Positions 1 to 6,213 of a stretch of DNA of 7,374 nucleotides are shown in pieces; the stretch's first letter is position 1; every line of letters begins with the position of its first letter. Source of the stretch: Ignavibacteriales bacterium (lineage in GTDB: Bacteria > Bacteroidota > Ignavibacteria > UBA10030); the NCBI GenBank assembly GCA_016218005.1, contig JACRFF010000300.1, positions 1 through 7,374 on the forward strand. The letters are read 5' to 3'. Both the position numbers and the translations under genes were made by a program. The notes beneath the pieces are model-generated. The model saw only the letters and a list, made by a program, of their open reading frames with translations. It made no database searches and was not told where the DNA came from.

Positions 1-1373
1 AACGCCCATTGCACGCGCCGCAACAATTTGTTCTCTCTCCCCGACTTCTCGATGAACCCGAGATACGCACCGCCTGCCACGAGAGTGAAGGGAACGACGT
101 ACTGCGCGATCTTTGGAGCCAATGCCAAGGCAAAATAAAATAGCGCCGCGCCGGTGAGAACAACGCCAAAGATTCGCTCCACCCACACCATCCACGTGCC
201 GGATCGCGGGATCTTCTTCAGCAAGCCGGAAAAGGTTCCAAGGATGAGATAGGGAAATCCAAGTCCGAGGGCGAGCGTGAAGAAAGCCCAGAAGCCAAAC
301 ACCGGATCTCCTTTACTTCCTACGAGGGTCATTAAAGCAATAACCGGCGGACCGACACACGGTGCGGCGAAAACGCCAACCACCAATCCGCTTAGGTACG
401 TTGCAATCAAACCGGTGCCCGTTGTACCGCCCAATTTGCTTGTGAGCCAATACGGCATCTGAATCTGGTACAAGCCGAATGAGCTGAGAGCGAGACCAAA
501 CAGAAGGGCAGCAATACTTCCCAGTACCCACGGATTTTGCAGCCAGCCGCCAAACAATCCACCGCCAAGGGCCGCGGTTACGCCCAACGCACTGTACATC
601 GATGCGATGCCGAGCACATACACGACTGCCTTAAGCACGATGCGGACAATGTTCGTTTCTGTTTGGCTGCCGAATAAGGAAACGGTAACCGAAAGCATGG
701 GATACACGCAGGGCGTCAGATTCAATGCCAAGCCGATGACAAAGATTGCAAGGAAGGCGACCAACGATCCGCGTTCGAAAAAAATATCGGCAAGGTCGTT
801 TTTCGGAACGGGTTGTCCAGCACGCTCGGCGGGCTTGTACGAAGCAAAAAAATCTTGGTTGATGCTTTTTGCTTGCGTACCCTGCTGCACAATCGTTAAT
901 GGGACTGTTGCTCGGATATCAGCCGGCGCTAAACAGACTTGGTCGTTGCACGATTGAGCGGTCACGAAGGCGACAACCGAATCGTTCCCTGCAACAAGTT
1001 TATCAGAAAGTTTCAGTGTGAACAGGATCTTGATTGAACCGTCATACACATCAAGCGGCTGATCGGCAAAACCAAGAGTGAGCCGTTTACCTTCCGGATA
1101 CTGAATATCCGAAATGATGGCCTTTGCGTTCTGTGCCAACTGAAGAGAGGTGCCGATCAAGTAGTCAAACGTTGGCTTGTGGGAGTTTATGTGCCATCCA
1201 TCTTGAATGTGCAACACCACAGCAGCCCGCACGGACCCGCCAGTGAAGACAACATCAGAAGAAAGTTTTACCTCGGCGGTTACTTTGTTCGCTGAAGAAA
1301 CAGGTTGCGCGATTGCAGGAACAACCGAACCGCCGGCCATCAACATCGATAAAAAAAACCGAGTGAGCTTCAT
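1..1373 (-). CDS. dsbD: DsbD-family thiol:disulfide interchange protein (C-terminus cut by window edge)
   Basis: The frame is open from the ATG at 1371-1373 to base 1, giving 457 visible codons. DsbD takes electrons from cytoplasmic thioredoxin and passes them across the inner membrane to periplasmic partners. Residues 1-22 look like a signal peptide with an AIA cleavage site. Residues of about 30-170 fit the DsbD N-terminal domain, with a redox pair at C142 and C147 (SCNDQVC). From about 200 there are at least seven hydrophobic segments. They contain the two membrane cysteines typical of DsbD/CcdA: C222 in LNLTPCVYP and C339 in FAAPCVGPP. The last transmembrane segment and any C-terminal thioredoxin domain would lie beyond the edge. 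The gene follows the TlpA-like gene by 34 nt and is probably co-transcribed with it. No Shine-Dalgarno precedes this ATG, and M10 or M12 are alternative starts. The family call is secure; the full length is unknown. Confidence 0.93.
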   Translation of the reverse strand, partial: MKLTRFFLSMLMAGGSVVPAIAQPVSSANKVTAEVKLSSDVVFTGGSVRAAVVLHIQDGWHINSHKPTFDYLIGTSLQLAQNAKAIISDIQYPEGKRLTLGFADQPLDVYDGSIKILFTLKLSDKLVAGNDSVVAFVTAQSCNDQVCLAPADIRATVPLTIVQQGTQAKSINQDFFASYKPAERAGQPVPKNDLADIFFERGSLVAFLAIFVIGLALNLTPCVYPMLSVTVSLFGSQTETNIVRIVLKAVVYVLGIASMYSALGVTAALGGGLFGGWLQNPWVLGSIAALLFGLALSSFGLYQIQMPYWLTSKLGGTTGTGLIATYLSGLVVGVFAAPCVGPPVIALMTLVGSKGDPVFGFWAFFTLALGLGFPYLILGTFSGLLKKIPRSGTWMVWVERIFGVVLTGAALFYFALALAPKIAQYVVPFTLVAGGAYLGFIEKSGRENKLLRRVQWA

Positions 1374-1407
1374 GCTATTCGTGTTCAACGGTGAGATGAT
1401 GGAAACC

Positions 1408-1881
1408 TTAGTTCAGGTGTGGTTTGATGAGGTCTTCAAAATCGCGCTTATTCATCGACCCAACGTGTCTTTCAACGATCATTCCTTGTTTGTCGATGAC
1501 AAACGTTGTTGGAATGGCCGAAAGGTCGCCGAATGATCGAGCAACCTTGTTATTGTCGACCACGATGGGGTAAGTGATCTTGTACTTCGCAACAAATGGT
1601 TTGACTGCCCCCCACCCGTCGTCATCCACGCTTATGCCAACGATTTCAAGTCCCTTTTCTTTGTATTGTTGGTAGACCTCGAGGAACGCAGGAATTTCTG
1701 CACGACAAGGCCCGCACCACGTTGCCCAAAAATTTACGACGACAACTTTGCCTTTGAGCTTTGCAAGCTCAACGACCTTCCCGTCGGCAGTCTTGAGAGA
1801 GAAGAGCGGCGCTTTCCGTTGTGCCGCTGCCGTTGTAGCAACGACAAAAGAAATCAACATTGCGATGACAAATTGTTTCAT
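1408..1881 (-). CDS. Exported TlpA/ResA-like thioredoxin-fold protein
   Basis: This is a 157-residue protein with an N-terminal signal peptide (hydrophobic residues 4-17, likely cleavage after AAA at 18-20). A compact thioredoxin fold of the AhpC/TSA-Redoxin class follows. The active site is WCGPC with C56 and C59, preceded by VVVNFWATW, and the cis-proline loop is AIPTTFV with P124. Such proteins reduce periplasmic disulfides, for example in cytochrome c maturation, and are recharged by DsbD or CcdA. The gene immediately downstream encodes a DsbD protein, which supports that pairing. The start at 1881 is favoured by a GGGAG Shine-Dalgarno at 1889-1893 with a 7-nt spacer. The length is normal for the family. 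The exact substrate cannot be read from the sequence. Confidence 0.93.
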   Translation of the reverse strand: MKQFVIAMLISFVVATTAAAQRKAPLFSLKTADGKVVELAKLKGKVVVVNFWATWCGPCRAEIPAFLEVYQQYKEKGLEIVGISVDDDGWGAVKPFVAKYKITYPIVVDNNKVARSFGDLSAIPTTFVIDKQGMIVERHVGSMNKRDFEDLIKPHLN

Positions 1882-1946
1882 CAGAGTACTCCCATCCGAA
1901 ATTAGACAAGTTAGCTTCTTCTATGAGATGCTTGAAACCGAAAAAA

Positions 1947-1958
1947 GTTCCATGGAAC
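1947..1958. promoter_or_regulatory. 12-bp perfect palindrome, possible operator
   Basis: GTTCCATGGAAC equals its own reverse complement. It lies in the divergent intergenic region and covers the predicted transcription start (about 1957) of the minus-strand thiol-redox operon, a usual place for a repressor site. No regulator is encoded nearby, so binding is only an inference. Confidence 0.3.
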
Positions 1959-1963
1959 GGCAA

Positions 1964-1992
1964 AGTATACGCAATTTTGCGTGGAAGGGAAA
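1964..1992 (-). promoter_or_regulatory. Candidate promoter of the TlpA/DsbD operon
   Basis: Read on the minus strand there is a good -10 hexamer TATACT (1964-1969; 5 of 6 to the sigma-70 consensus). A weak -35 TTTCCC lies at 1987-1992 with a 17-nt spacer. Transcription would begin near 1957, giving a leader of about 75 nt before the TlpA start. The -10 is convincing and the -35 is not. Group-specific consensus sequences may differ. Confidence 0.35.
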
Positions 1993-2006
1993 GAACGCGA
2001 TTCGTC

Positions 2007-2020
2007 AGATTGGCCAATCT
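2007..2020. promoter_or_regulatory. 14-bp perfect palindrome, possible operator
   Basis: AGATTGGCCAATCT equals its own reverse complement. It lies between the two divergent genes, about 38 bases before the kinase start. Its right end touches the weak -35-like TTGCAT proposed for the kinase, and it lies about 50-63 bases upstream of the predicted start of the opposite operon. It is too short and lacks a loop and U-tract, so it is not a terminator. Confidence 0.3.
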
Positions 2021-2048
2021 TGCATTTCCCTCGTTTTCTCGGTACACT
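2020..2048 (+). promoter_or_regulatory. Weak candidate promoter of the kinase gene
   Basis: TTGCAT (2020-2025) and TACACT (2043-2048) are separated by 17 nt, matching sigma-70 at 3 and 4 of 6 positions. A start near 2055 would leave almost no leader before the ATG at 2058. That agrees with the absence of a Shine-Dalgarno there. This is a guess from weak matches. Confidence 0.2.
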
Positions 2049-2057
2049 GCTTGCGCC

Positions 2058-3011
2058 ATGAATGAGAAGAAATACGTCATTGGATTGGACGGCGGCGGAA
2101 CCAAAACTACGGCGGAGGTACTCGATCTCGATGGCACCTGCGCGGCCTCTACGCTGGGCGAGCGTTCAAATTTTCAGATCGTTGGGGTGGAAAAAGCATC
2201 GCAGGCGATACAACACGTTGTCTTGAAATCCTGCGAGTCTGCAAAATGTCGGCCTCAGGATATCGCTGCGATTGTTGCAGGCTTAACGGGAGCGGGCAGA
2301 GCTTCCGACCAGCAGCGCATGGAGCAAGGCATTCAAGAGGTTTTGGGAAAGCTCTTGCATGCTTCTGCTATGATCAAAGTGGAAAGCGACGCCAGAGGTG
2401 CATTGGAAGGAGCGCACGGCGGAAAGCCGGGCATCATCGTGATTGCAGGAACCGGTTCGGTGGTCTTTGGGAAAGATGCAAAGAACAAGGTGCATCGTGC
2501 CGGCGGATGGGGAAGACTTATCGATGATGAAGGAAGCGGACATACGATCGGGCGCGAAGCACTCCGAATGGTCGCCAAAGAGGTCGATGGGATTGGGAAA
2601 CCGACGAAGCTGACCGGCCTGCTAGCACATCGATTCGATCTTGATTCGCAGGAAGCGATCATCACTGCGCTGTACAAGAACAATTTTGAAATTCCCTCGG
2701 TGGCCCCGCTCGTGATGGAAGCCGCCTCAGGATCCGATGCGGTAGCCCAAAAAATTTTGAAACGCGCAGCCGAAGAATTACTCGGCGTCATTAAGGCAGT
2801 GCAGAGAAAAATGGGACCGCTCAAGCCGCGAGGGAAAAAAATTCCGCTTGCCTTCATCGGCAGTCTTCTGGCCAACGACAACTGGTATTCCCGATACGTT
2901 TCAGCAGCCATCAAGCGCGAACTGCCGGCAATTGCTCTCCGCTCTCCGCAGGCCTCGCCCGCGTACGGCGCGGCGTTGATGGCGTTGCGCTTTGCCCGAG
3001 AGGAACGATGA
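2058..3011 (+). CDS. BadF/BadG/BcrA/BcrD-family sugar kinase, probable N-acetylglucosamine kinase
   Basis: This 317-residue protein has the ASKHA kinase fold and would phosphorylate an amino sugar with ATP in the cytoplasm. GlcNAc or glucosamine from cell-wall recycling is the likely substrate, but specificity is inferred. Visible motifs are the phosphate-1 loop GLDGGGTKT (9-17), the probable catalytic D111 in ESDARGAL, the phosphate-2 loop IAGTGS (129-134), GGWG (149-152) with DDEGSG (156-161), FIGS (266-269) in the adenosine region, and the C-terminal SPAYGAALMAL (300-310). The frame is open a further 45 codons upstream, but those residues match nothing in the family. The ATG at 2058 puts the phosphate loop nine residues in, as usual. 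No Shine-Dalgarno precedes it. The stop overlaps the next start (ATGA, 3008-3011), so the two genes are probably translationally coupled. Confidence 0.88.
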   Translation: MNEKKYVIGLDGGGTKTTAEVLDLDGTCAASTLGERSNFQIVGVEKASQAIQHVVLKSCESAKCRPQDIAAIVAGLTGAGRASDQQRMEQGIQEVLGKLLHASAMIKVESDARGALEGAHGGKPGIIVIAGTGSVVFGKDAKNKVHRAGGWGRLIDDEGSGHTIGREALRMVAKEVDGIGKPTKLTGLLAHRFDLDSQEAIITALYKNNFEIPSVAPLVMEAASGSDAVAQKILKRAAEELLGVIKAVQRKMGPLKPRGKKIPLAFIGSLLANDNWYSRYVSAAIKRELPAIALRSPQASPAYGAALMALRFAREER

Positions 3012-3502
3012 CCGACTTCCTCCAACAAGATTCTAACGTCACGCAGGCCATTCAACTTATCCTCGCGCCGGCGGTTATGATCAGCGCGTGCGGTTTGCTG
3101 ACGCTCGGCATCAGCAGTAAGTTCTCCACCGTGCTGAATCGCATCCGACTGCTGAATGAAGAGAAACGCAAGCTCTTCGTGAAGGCCGGCGATGCGAAGA
3201 AATTTACTCTGGAGGAGAATCAACGGCTTGCGAGCATTACGCGCCAACTCCAACGATTGATAGAGCGGGCACGGTATGTGCGCAACTCGCTCGTTTCCTA
3301 TTTTATTGCGATCGCGCTGTTTATCTCCACTTCACTGCTGATCGGGTTGCAGTTCTTTTTCCGCGACATCCAAGTTCGTTGGCTCATCATCGATATTTTT
3401 TTGCTGGGCATGGTGATGGTGTTTTGCGGCGTGGTCTTTGCCGTGCGGGACACGTTCAAAGGATTTGACATCGTCAAGTTCGAGGTCGAAGCAGAAGACT
3501 AG
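3008..3502 (+). CDS. DUF2721 family membrane protein
   Basis: This 164-residue protein fits the DUF2721 family, which has no assigned biochemical function. It begins with the family-like segment QAIQLILAPAVMISACGLL. There are three predicted membrane helices, at about 13-35, 96-117 and 124-146. A long charged, probably helical or coiled-coil stretch (about 38-92, rich in K, R and E) lies between the first and second helix. An acidic tail follows the last helix. The start overlaps the kinase stop by four bases. A GAGAGG Shine-Dalgarno stands just before it, so co-expression with the kinase is likely. What the membrane protein does for the kinase, if anything, is unknown. Confidence 0.85.
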   Translation: MTDFLQQDSNVTQAIQLILAPAVMISACGLLTLGISSKFSTVLNRIRLLNEEKRKLFVKAGDAKKFTLEENQRLASITRQLQRLIERARYVRNSLVSYFIAIALFISTSLLIGLQFFFRDIQVRWLIIDIFLLGMVMVFCGVVFAVRDTFKGFDIVKFEVEAED

Positions 3503-3552
3503 AGACATGGACGATGGCAAAACCATGCCTTCGGCAGACCCCCCCTTCTGCG

Positions 3553-3580
3553 TTAGAAGAGTCTTCAGAATCGATATATT
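3553..3580 (+). promoter_or_regulatory. Weak candidate promoter ahead of the glycan operon
   Basis: In the 96-nt gap between the DUF2721 gene and the glycosyltransferase there is a -10-like TATATT (3575-3580). A poor -35-like TTAGAA (3553-3558) lies 16 nt upstream. No terminator with a U-tract is visible in the gap, so read-through from the upstream genes is also possible. Confidence 0.2.
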
Positions 3581-3598
3581 TCTTTTAGAAACTAAAAC

Positions 3599-4633
3599 TT
3601 GATCGACTTTTCGTCCACGTCTCTAGCAATCGTGCGCAGTTCCCGCAGACCGCACATACTTCTTGTATCCGCTTTCTCTACGCCCTTCATCGAAGAAGAT
3701 GCTCGGTTCCTTTCTCAACTCGGACACGTGAGTCGTTGCGTTGGCGCTGGTTGGCTGCGGGCGTTTCAAATTCCGATTCGCGTCTTGCAGGCAGACCTCA
3801 TGTTTGTCTGGTTTGCCTCCGTCTACGGTGCCGTTGCCGTTCTTGCCGCTGCGCTGATGGGCAAGAAATCAATTCTGATCATTGCCGGCGTTGACGTAGC
3901 GGATGAACCGCAACTCGGCTACGGGCTGTGGCGAAGTTGGTGGAAGTCCAAGGTCGTTGCCTTGGCGTTGCGTCAAGCAGATCAAGTGCTGGCCGTTGAT
4001 GAAAGTCTTAGGAGCGAAGTAATGCAACGCGCTCGCTACGCCGGAGGCAATATCGAAGTTGTGCCCACAGGATATGACGCCGGCTTCTGGAAACCCGACG
4101 CACACAAAGAAAGGCTTGTTCTGACCGTGGCGGTCGTTTCAGGTCGGCCGCGATTCCTCGTCAAAGGAATTGACCTCTTGTTTAGTGCCGCACGAGCGCT
4201 GCCTCGTGAACAATTTGTTCTCATAGGGGTTGATGAACAGCTCGCCGCGCAATTGGGAAAACCGACAAACGTACGGATAATTCCGTTTGCTCATTCTACT
4301 GAATTGCGGTCGTGGTATCAACGCGCAAAAGTGTTCTGCCTTCCATCACGCCGAGAGGGACTATCGAACTCGTTATGTGAAGCGATGCTTTGCGGATGTA
4401 CGCCGGTGGCAACACGCGTGGGCGGAAACGGGGCGGCTATCGAGAACACCGGCTATGTGATTTCCCCAGACCGTCAGCATAAGCTTCCTACCGCCATTGA
4501 AGCCGCCCTCAATCATGTTCCCGATGTCAACACGGCGGCACGCGAGCGTATCTCAACGCTCTTTCCTCAATCCCGGCGGCACGAGCGGCTGCATCAGATT
4601 GTTGATACGCTGTTGAACGTTCCGTCTGTATGA
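3599..4633 (+). CDS. GT4-type (group 1) glycosyltransferase
   Basis: This 344-residue protein has two Rossmann-like halves (GT-B fold). The first strand is HILLVSAFS (19-27), with the acceptor-side half running to about 160 and ending at VPTGYD (155-160). The nucleotide-sugar half contains R184 and K189 (SGRPRFLVKGIDLL), the strand QFVLIGV, and the GT4 EX7E motif in REGLSNSLCEAM with E253 and E261. It would transfer a sugar from a nucleotide donor to a lipid-linked or polysaccharide acceptor at the inner face of the membrane. The sugar cannot be told. The start is uncertain: TTG at 3599 is the earliest possible because of a stop at 3593, and GTG at 3632 (residue 12) is equally plausible. Neither has a Shine-Dalgarno. 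The stop overlaps the flippase start (ATGA, 4630-4633). Confidence 0.88.
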   Translation: MIDFSSTSLAIVRSSRRPHILLVSAFSTPFIEEDARFLSQLGHVSRCVGAGWLRAFQIPIRVLQADLMFVWFASVYGAVAVLAAALMGKKSILIIAGVDVADEPQLGYGLWRSWWKSKVVALALRQADQVLAVDESLRSEVMQRARYAGGNIEVVPTGYDAGFWKPDAHKERLVLTVAVVSGRPRFLVKGIDLLFSAARALPREQFVLIGVDEQLAAQLGKPTNVRIIPFAHSTELRSWYQRAKVFCLPSRREGLSNSLCEAMLCGCTPVATRVGGNGAAIENTGYVISPDRQHKLPTAIEAALNHVPDVNTAARERISTLFPQSRRHERLHQIVDTLLNVPSV

Positions 4634-6213
4634 AGCAAACTTCGAGAAATATTCTTTCGCTGTTTACGAGCGACGTTGTGAGGCGTGTGCTGGGATTTTT
4701 TTCATTGGCCTATCTTGCTCGGACCATCGGGATGGAGGAGTTTGGAGCTGTTGCTATCTCTTGGACCGTGCTTTCCTATGCATCCGTTCTTAGCAGCGCC
4801 GGTTTGCATGTGATGGGCGTGCGCACAGTCGCGCAGAAATCTCAGGAATTCGGCGTGGGCGAGATGGTCCTTACGCGCTTCGTCAATGCTCTCGCCGTGC
4901 TGTTCGTGACTGCGTGCATCATTGTTGTCGCCTTGCCGCTTGTCCGGTTCGGCTGGCTGATCCTCTTGACAAGCTGTTCGGTGGTGCTGCACGCCTTGTT
5001 CTTGGAGTGGTACTTTCAAGGCAGGGAAGAAATGATGGTGATTGGCGCCGGAAGAATTGCTTCCGCGCTCGTGTATCTTCTTATCCTGCTTCTATGGGTT
5101 AAATCTTCCGCCGATATCATGGTCACGGGCATAGCGGCGCTGGTGGGCGATGCATCGCTTGCGGCACTCTTGTGGTGGAAATATATTGCTGGCGGAAGCC
5201 GGACTTCCTTTACCCCGTTAGAAGCAGAACGCCCCGCCCCGATACATCGGGGCGGGGATGCCCGGCCTTCGCAGCCGAAGCGGCTGCTTCGGCGGAGTAG
5301 GCAATGCAGTTTGGTTTTAGCGAACATAAAGTTTAATGCCCCGCTTGCCCCGTTAGACAATTTGTCTAACGGGGTGAATGAGCTTCTAACGGGGTTTACG
5401 CTCAGCGCAAGACGTTGGAAGGCCATTCTCCAATCCTCGCTCCCATTGGGCATCGGAGGAATCATCGCCTTTGTAAGCACGAATTTTCCGATCATGGCGG
5501 TCGGGTTGATCCTCTCCACGAAAGAGGCGGGAGTGTTTAGCGCAGGATTTCGTCTTGTCAGTTTTTTGCTGATGATCGACCGGGTGCTTGGGAGCGTACT
5601 GTTGCCCGCATCCTCTCGTCTTCAAAGTGCCAATCCCGCCGTGCTTTCGGAAACGCTCAGCCGCACGCTTCGCTGGATGTTCATCGCCGGATTGCCGTTG
5701 TGCGTTGGCGGCGGGATGCTGGCGGAGGAAATTCTTGTCTTCGTCTTCGGCCCTGCGTATCTTGCCTCTGCGGCCGTTTTTCAAATCGTGTTGTGGTATT
5801 TTTTGGCAACGATGATCCACACCGTGTTTGTCTCGGCGATGATTGCGACAGGAAGAGAAAAGGAATTTGCGCACATCATGGTTATCAGCGGACTTATCTA
5901 TGGCTTCACAATAATAGGATTGATCCTCGCCGTGGGCGTTGTCGGCGGCGCGATGGCGCTCGTTCTTTCTGAGGCCGCGACAGTTTGGATGATGCACCGC
6001 GCTGTTCGATCGACGGTCGTGATTCATCTTCCCAAACATACGCTGGGTTTGCTGATGGCGGTAGGCGCGATGGCGGCGGTGCTGTTTTTTGCTCCGCCAC
6101 TCCACGTGATGGCAAAGATTGCTCTTGGCGGGTTGATCTTTCTCATTACCCTCGTTGTGTCAAAAGGAATTTCGCTTGGTGATCTTCGGGAACTGAGGTC
6201 TCAATTCGTATGA
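4630..6213 (+). CDS. MOP-superfamily polysaccharide flippase (Wzx-like) with a 62-residue in-frame insertion
   Basis: This 527-residue integral membrane protein moves lipid-linked glycan from the inner to the outer leaflet of the cytoplasmic membrane. The N-terminus (SLFTSDVVRRVLGFFSLAYLARTIGMEEFG, about 10-39) is typical of the RfbX/Wzx branch of polysaccharide biosynthesis proteins. About 12-14 hydrophobic helices span residues 14-188 and 264-515. Residues 195-256 do not fit the family: they are polar and arginine- and proline-rich, and are encoded by the repeat element at 5213-5394. Removing 62 residues gives 465, a usual flippase length, and joins TSF directly to TLSARRW. The insertion lies after helix six, in the loop joining the two halves, where extra sequence is most easily tolerated. 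The gene overlaps its neighbours by ATGA at both ends. Function is likely retained but unproven. Confidence 0.88.
   Translation: MKQTSRNILSLFTSDVVRRVLGFFSLAYLARTIGMEEFGAVAISWTVLSYASVLSSAGLHVMGVRTVAQKSQEFGVGEMVLTRFVNALAVLFVTACIIVVALPLVRFGWLILLTSCSVVLHALFLEWYFQGREEMMVIGAGRIASALVYLLILLLWVKSSADIMVTGIAALVGDASLAALLWWKYIAGGSRTSFTPLEAERPAPIHRGGDARPSQPKRLLRRSRQCSLVLANIKFNAPLAPLDNLSNGVNELLTGFTLSARRWKAILQSSLPLGIGGIIAFVSTNFPIMAVGLILSTKEAGVFSAGFRLVSFLLMIDRVLGSVLLPASSRLQSANPAVLSETLSRTLRWMFIAGLPLCVGGGMLAEEILVFVFGPAYLASAAVFQIVLWYFLATMIHTVFVSAMIATGREKEFAHIMVISGLIYGFTIIGLILAVGVVGGAMALVLSEAATVWMMHRAVRSTVVIHLPKHTLGLLMAVGAMAAVLFFAPPLHVMAKIALGGLIFLITLVVSKGISLGDLRELRSQFV
5209..5212 (+). repeat. Left copy of putative target-site duplication TTTA
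   Basis: TTTA directly precedes the left inverted repeat and recurs directly after the right one (5395-5398). The next base is C on both sides, so a 5-bp reading (TTTAC) is also possible, at the cost of one base of the left inverted repeat. Confidence 0.5.
5213..5225 (+). repeat. Left terminal inverted repeat of the element
   Basis: CCCCGTTAGAAGC is the exact reverse complement of 5382-5394. Confidence 0.75.
5232..5257 (+). repeat. GC-rich perfect hairpin in the element
   Basis: The arms CCCCGCCCCGAT (5232-5243) and ATCGGGGCGGGG (5246-5257) are perfectly complementary over 12 bp, with a 2-nt loop (AC). No U-tract follows, so it does not look like a terminator despite lying mid-gene. Confidence 0.8.
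5265..5302 (+). repeat. Second imperfect hairpin in the element
   Basis: The core arms are GCCGAAGC (5274-5281) and GCTTCGGC (5286-5293), with loop GGCT. An outer pair GCCT (5265-5268) and AGGC (5299-5302) extends the stem with mismatches between. An alternative fold pairs GCAGCC (5271-5276) with GGCTGC (5282-5287). Confidence 0.65.
5348..5374 (+). repeat. 27-nt palindrome related to the element ends
   Basis: The arms CCCCGTTAGACAA (5348-5360) and TTGTCTAACGGGG (5362-5374) are perfectly complementary around a single T. Their outer ten bases, CCCCGTTAGA, are the same as the outer ten bases of the terminal inverted repeats. The palindrome therefore looks like two element ends placed head to head. 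Confidence 0.75.
5382..5394 (-). repeat. Right terminal inverted repeat of the element
   Basis: GCTTCTAACGGGG is the exact reverse complement of 5213-5225. Confidence 0.75.
5395..5398 (+). repeat. Right copy of putative target-site duplication TTTA
   Basis: TTTA directly follows the right inverted repeat. It restores the flippase frame as F256-T257, matching F194-T195 on the left. Confidence 0.5.

Larger units (their letters stand above)
5213..5394 (+). mobile_element. In-frame palindromic (MITE-like) element inside the flippase gene
   Basis: This is a 182-bp segment bounded by perfect 13-bp terminal inverted repeats: CCCCGTTAGAAGC at 5213-5225 and its complement at 5382-5394. TTTA stands on both outer sides. 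With one TTTA copy, the net gain is 186 bp, or 62 codons. Inside, in order, are a GC hairpin (5232-5257), a second hairpin (5265-5302), an AT-richer stretch (5303-5347) and a 27-nt palindrome (5348-5374). No transposase is encoded, so it would be non-autonomous. The host frame runs through without a stop, and the minus strand also has an open frame across it. The composition differs sharply from the flanking membrane-helix sequence. What moves it is unknown. That it is mobile is an inference from the ends and the duplication. Confidence 0.65.

Noticed and set aside
1923..2057. Extension of the kinase by 45 codons to an upstream ATG
   Set aside because: The added residues lie in the divergent promoter region, cross both palindromes and precede the usual family N-terminus. 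No Shine-Dalgarno supports the upstream start.
3506..3559. Small hairpins after the DUF2721 gene (ATGG/CCAT, TGCC/GGCA, CTTCT/AGAAG) as a terminator
   Set aside because: The stems are only 4-5 bp and none is followed by a T-run, so an intrinsic terminator is not supported.
5352..5370. Integron attC-like core boxes: GTTAGAC (5352-5358) and GTCTAAC (5364-5370)
   Set aside because: They fit GTTRRRY and RYYYAAC, but in the wrong order and 5 nt apart. There is no integrase or cassette structure, and the terminal repeats (GTTAGAA) do not fit the core box. The match follows from the palindrome.
5383..5410. The peptide LLTGFTL at the right edge of the insertion resembles a type IV prepilin cleavage motif
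   Set aside because: It lies in the middle of a membrane flippase, is not near an N-terminus, and is not followed by the E and the hydrophobic helix of prepilins.
5386..6105. Long minus-strand open frame opposite the flippase
   Set aside because: It encodes low-complexity K/R/H/Q/D-rich residues with no domain, and lies opposite clear membrane helices. It is a shadow frame.
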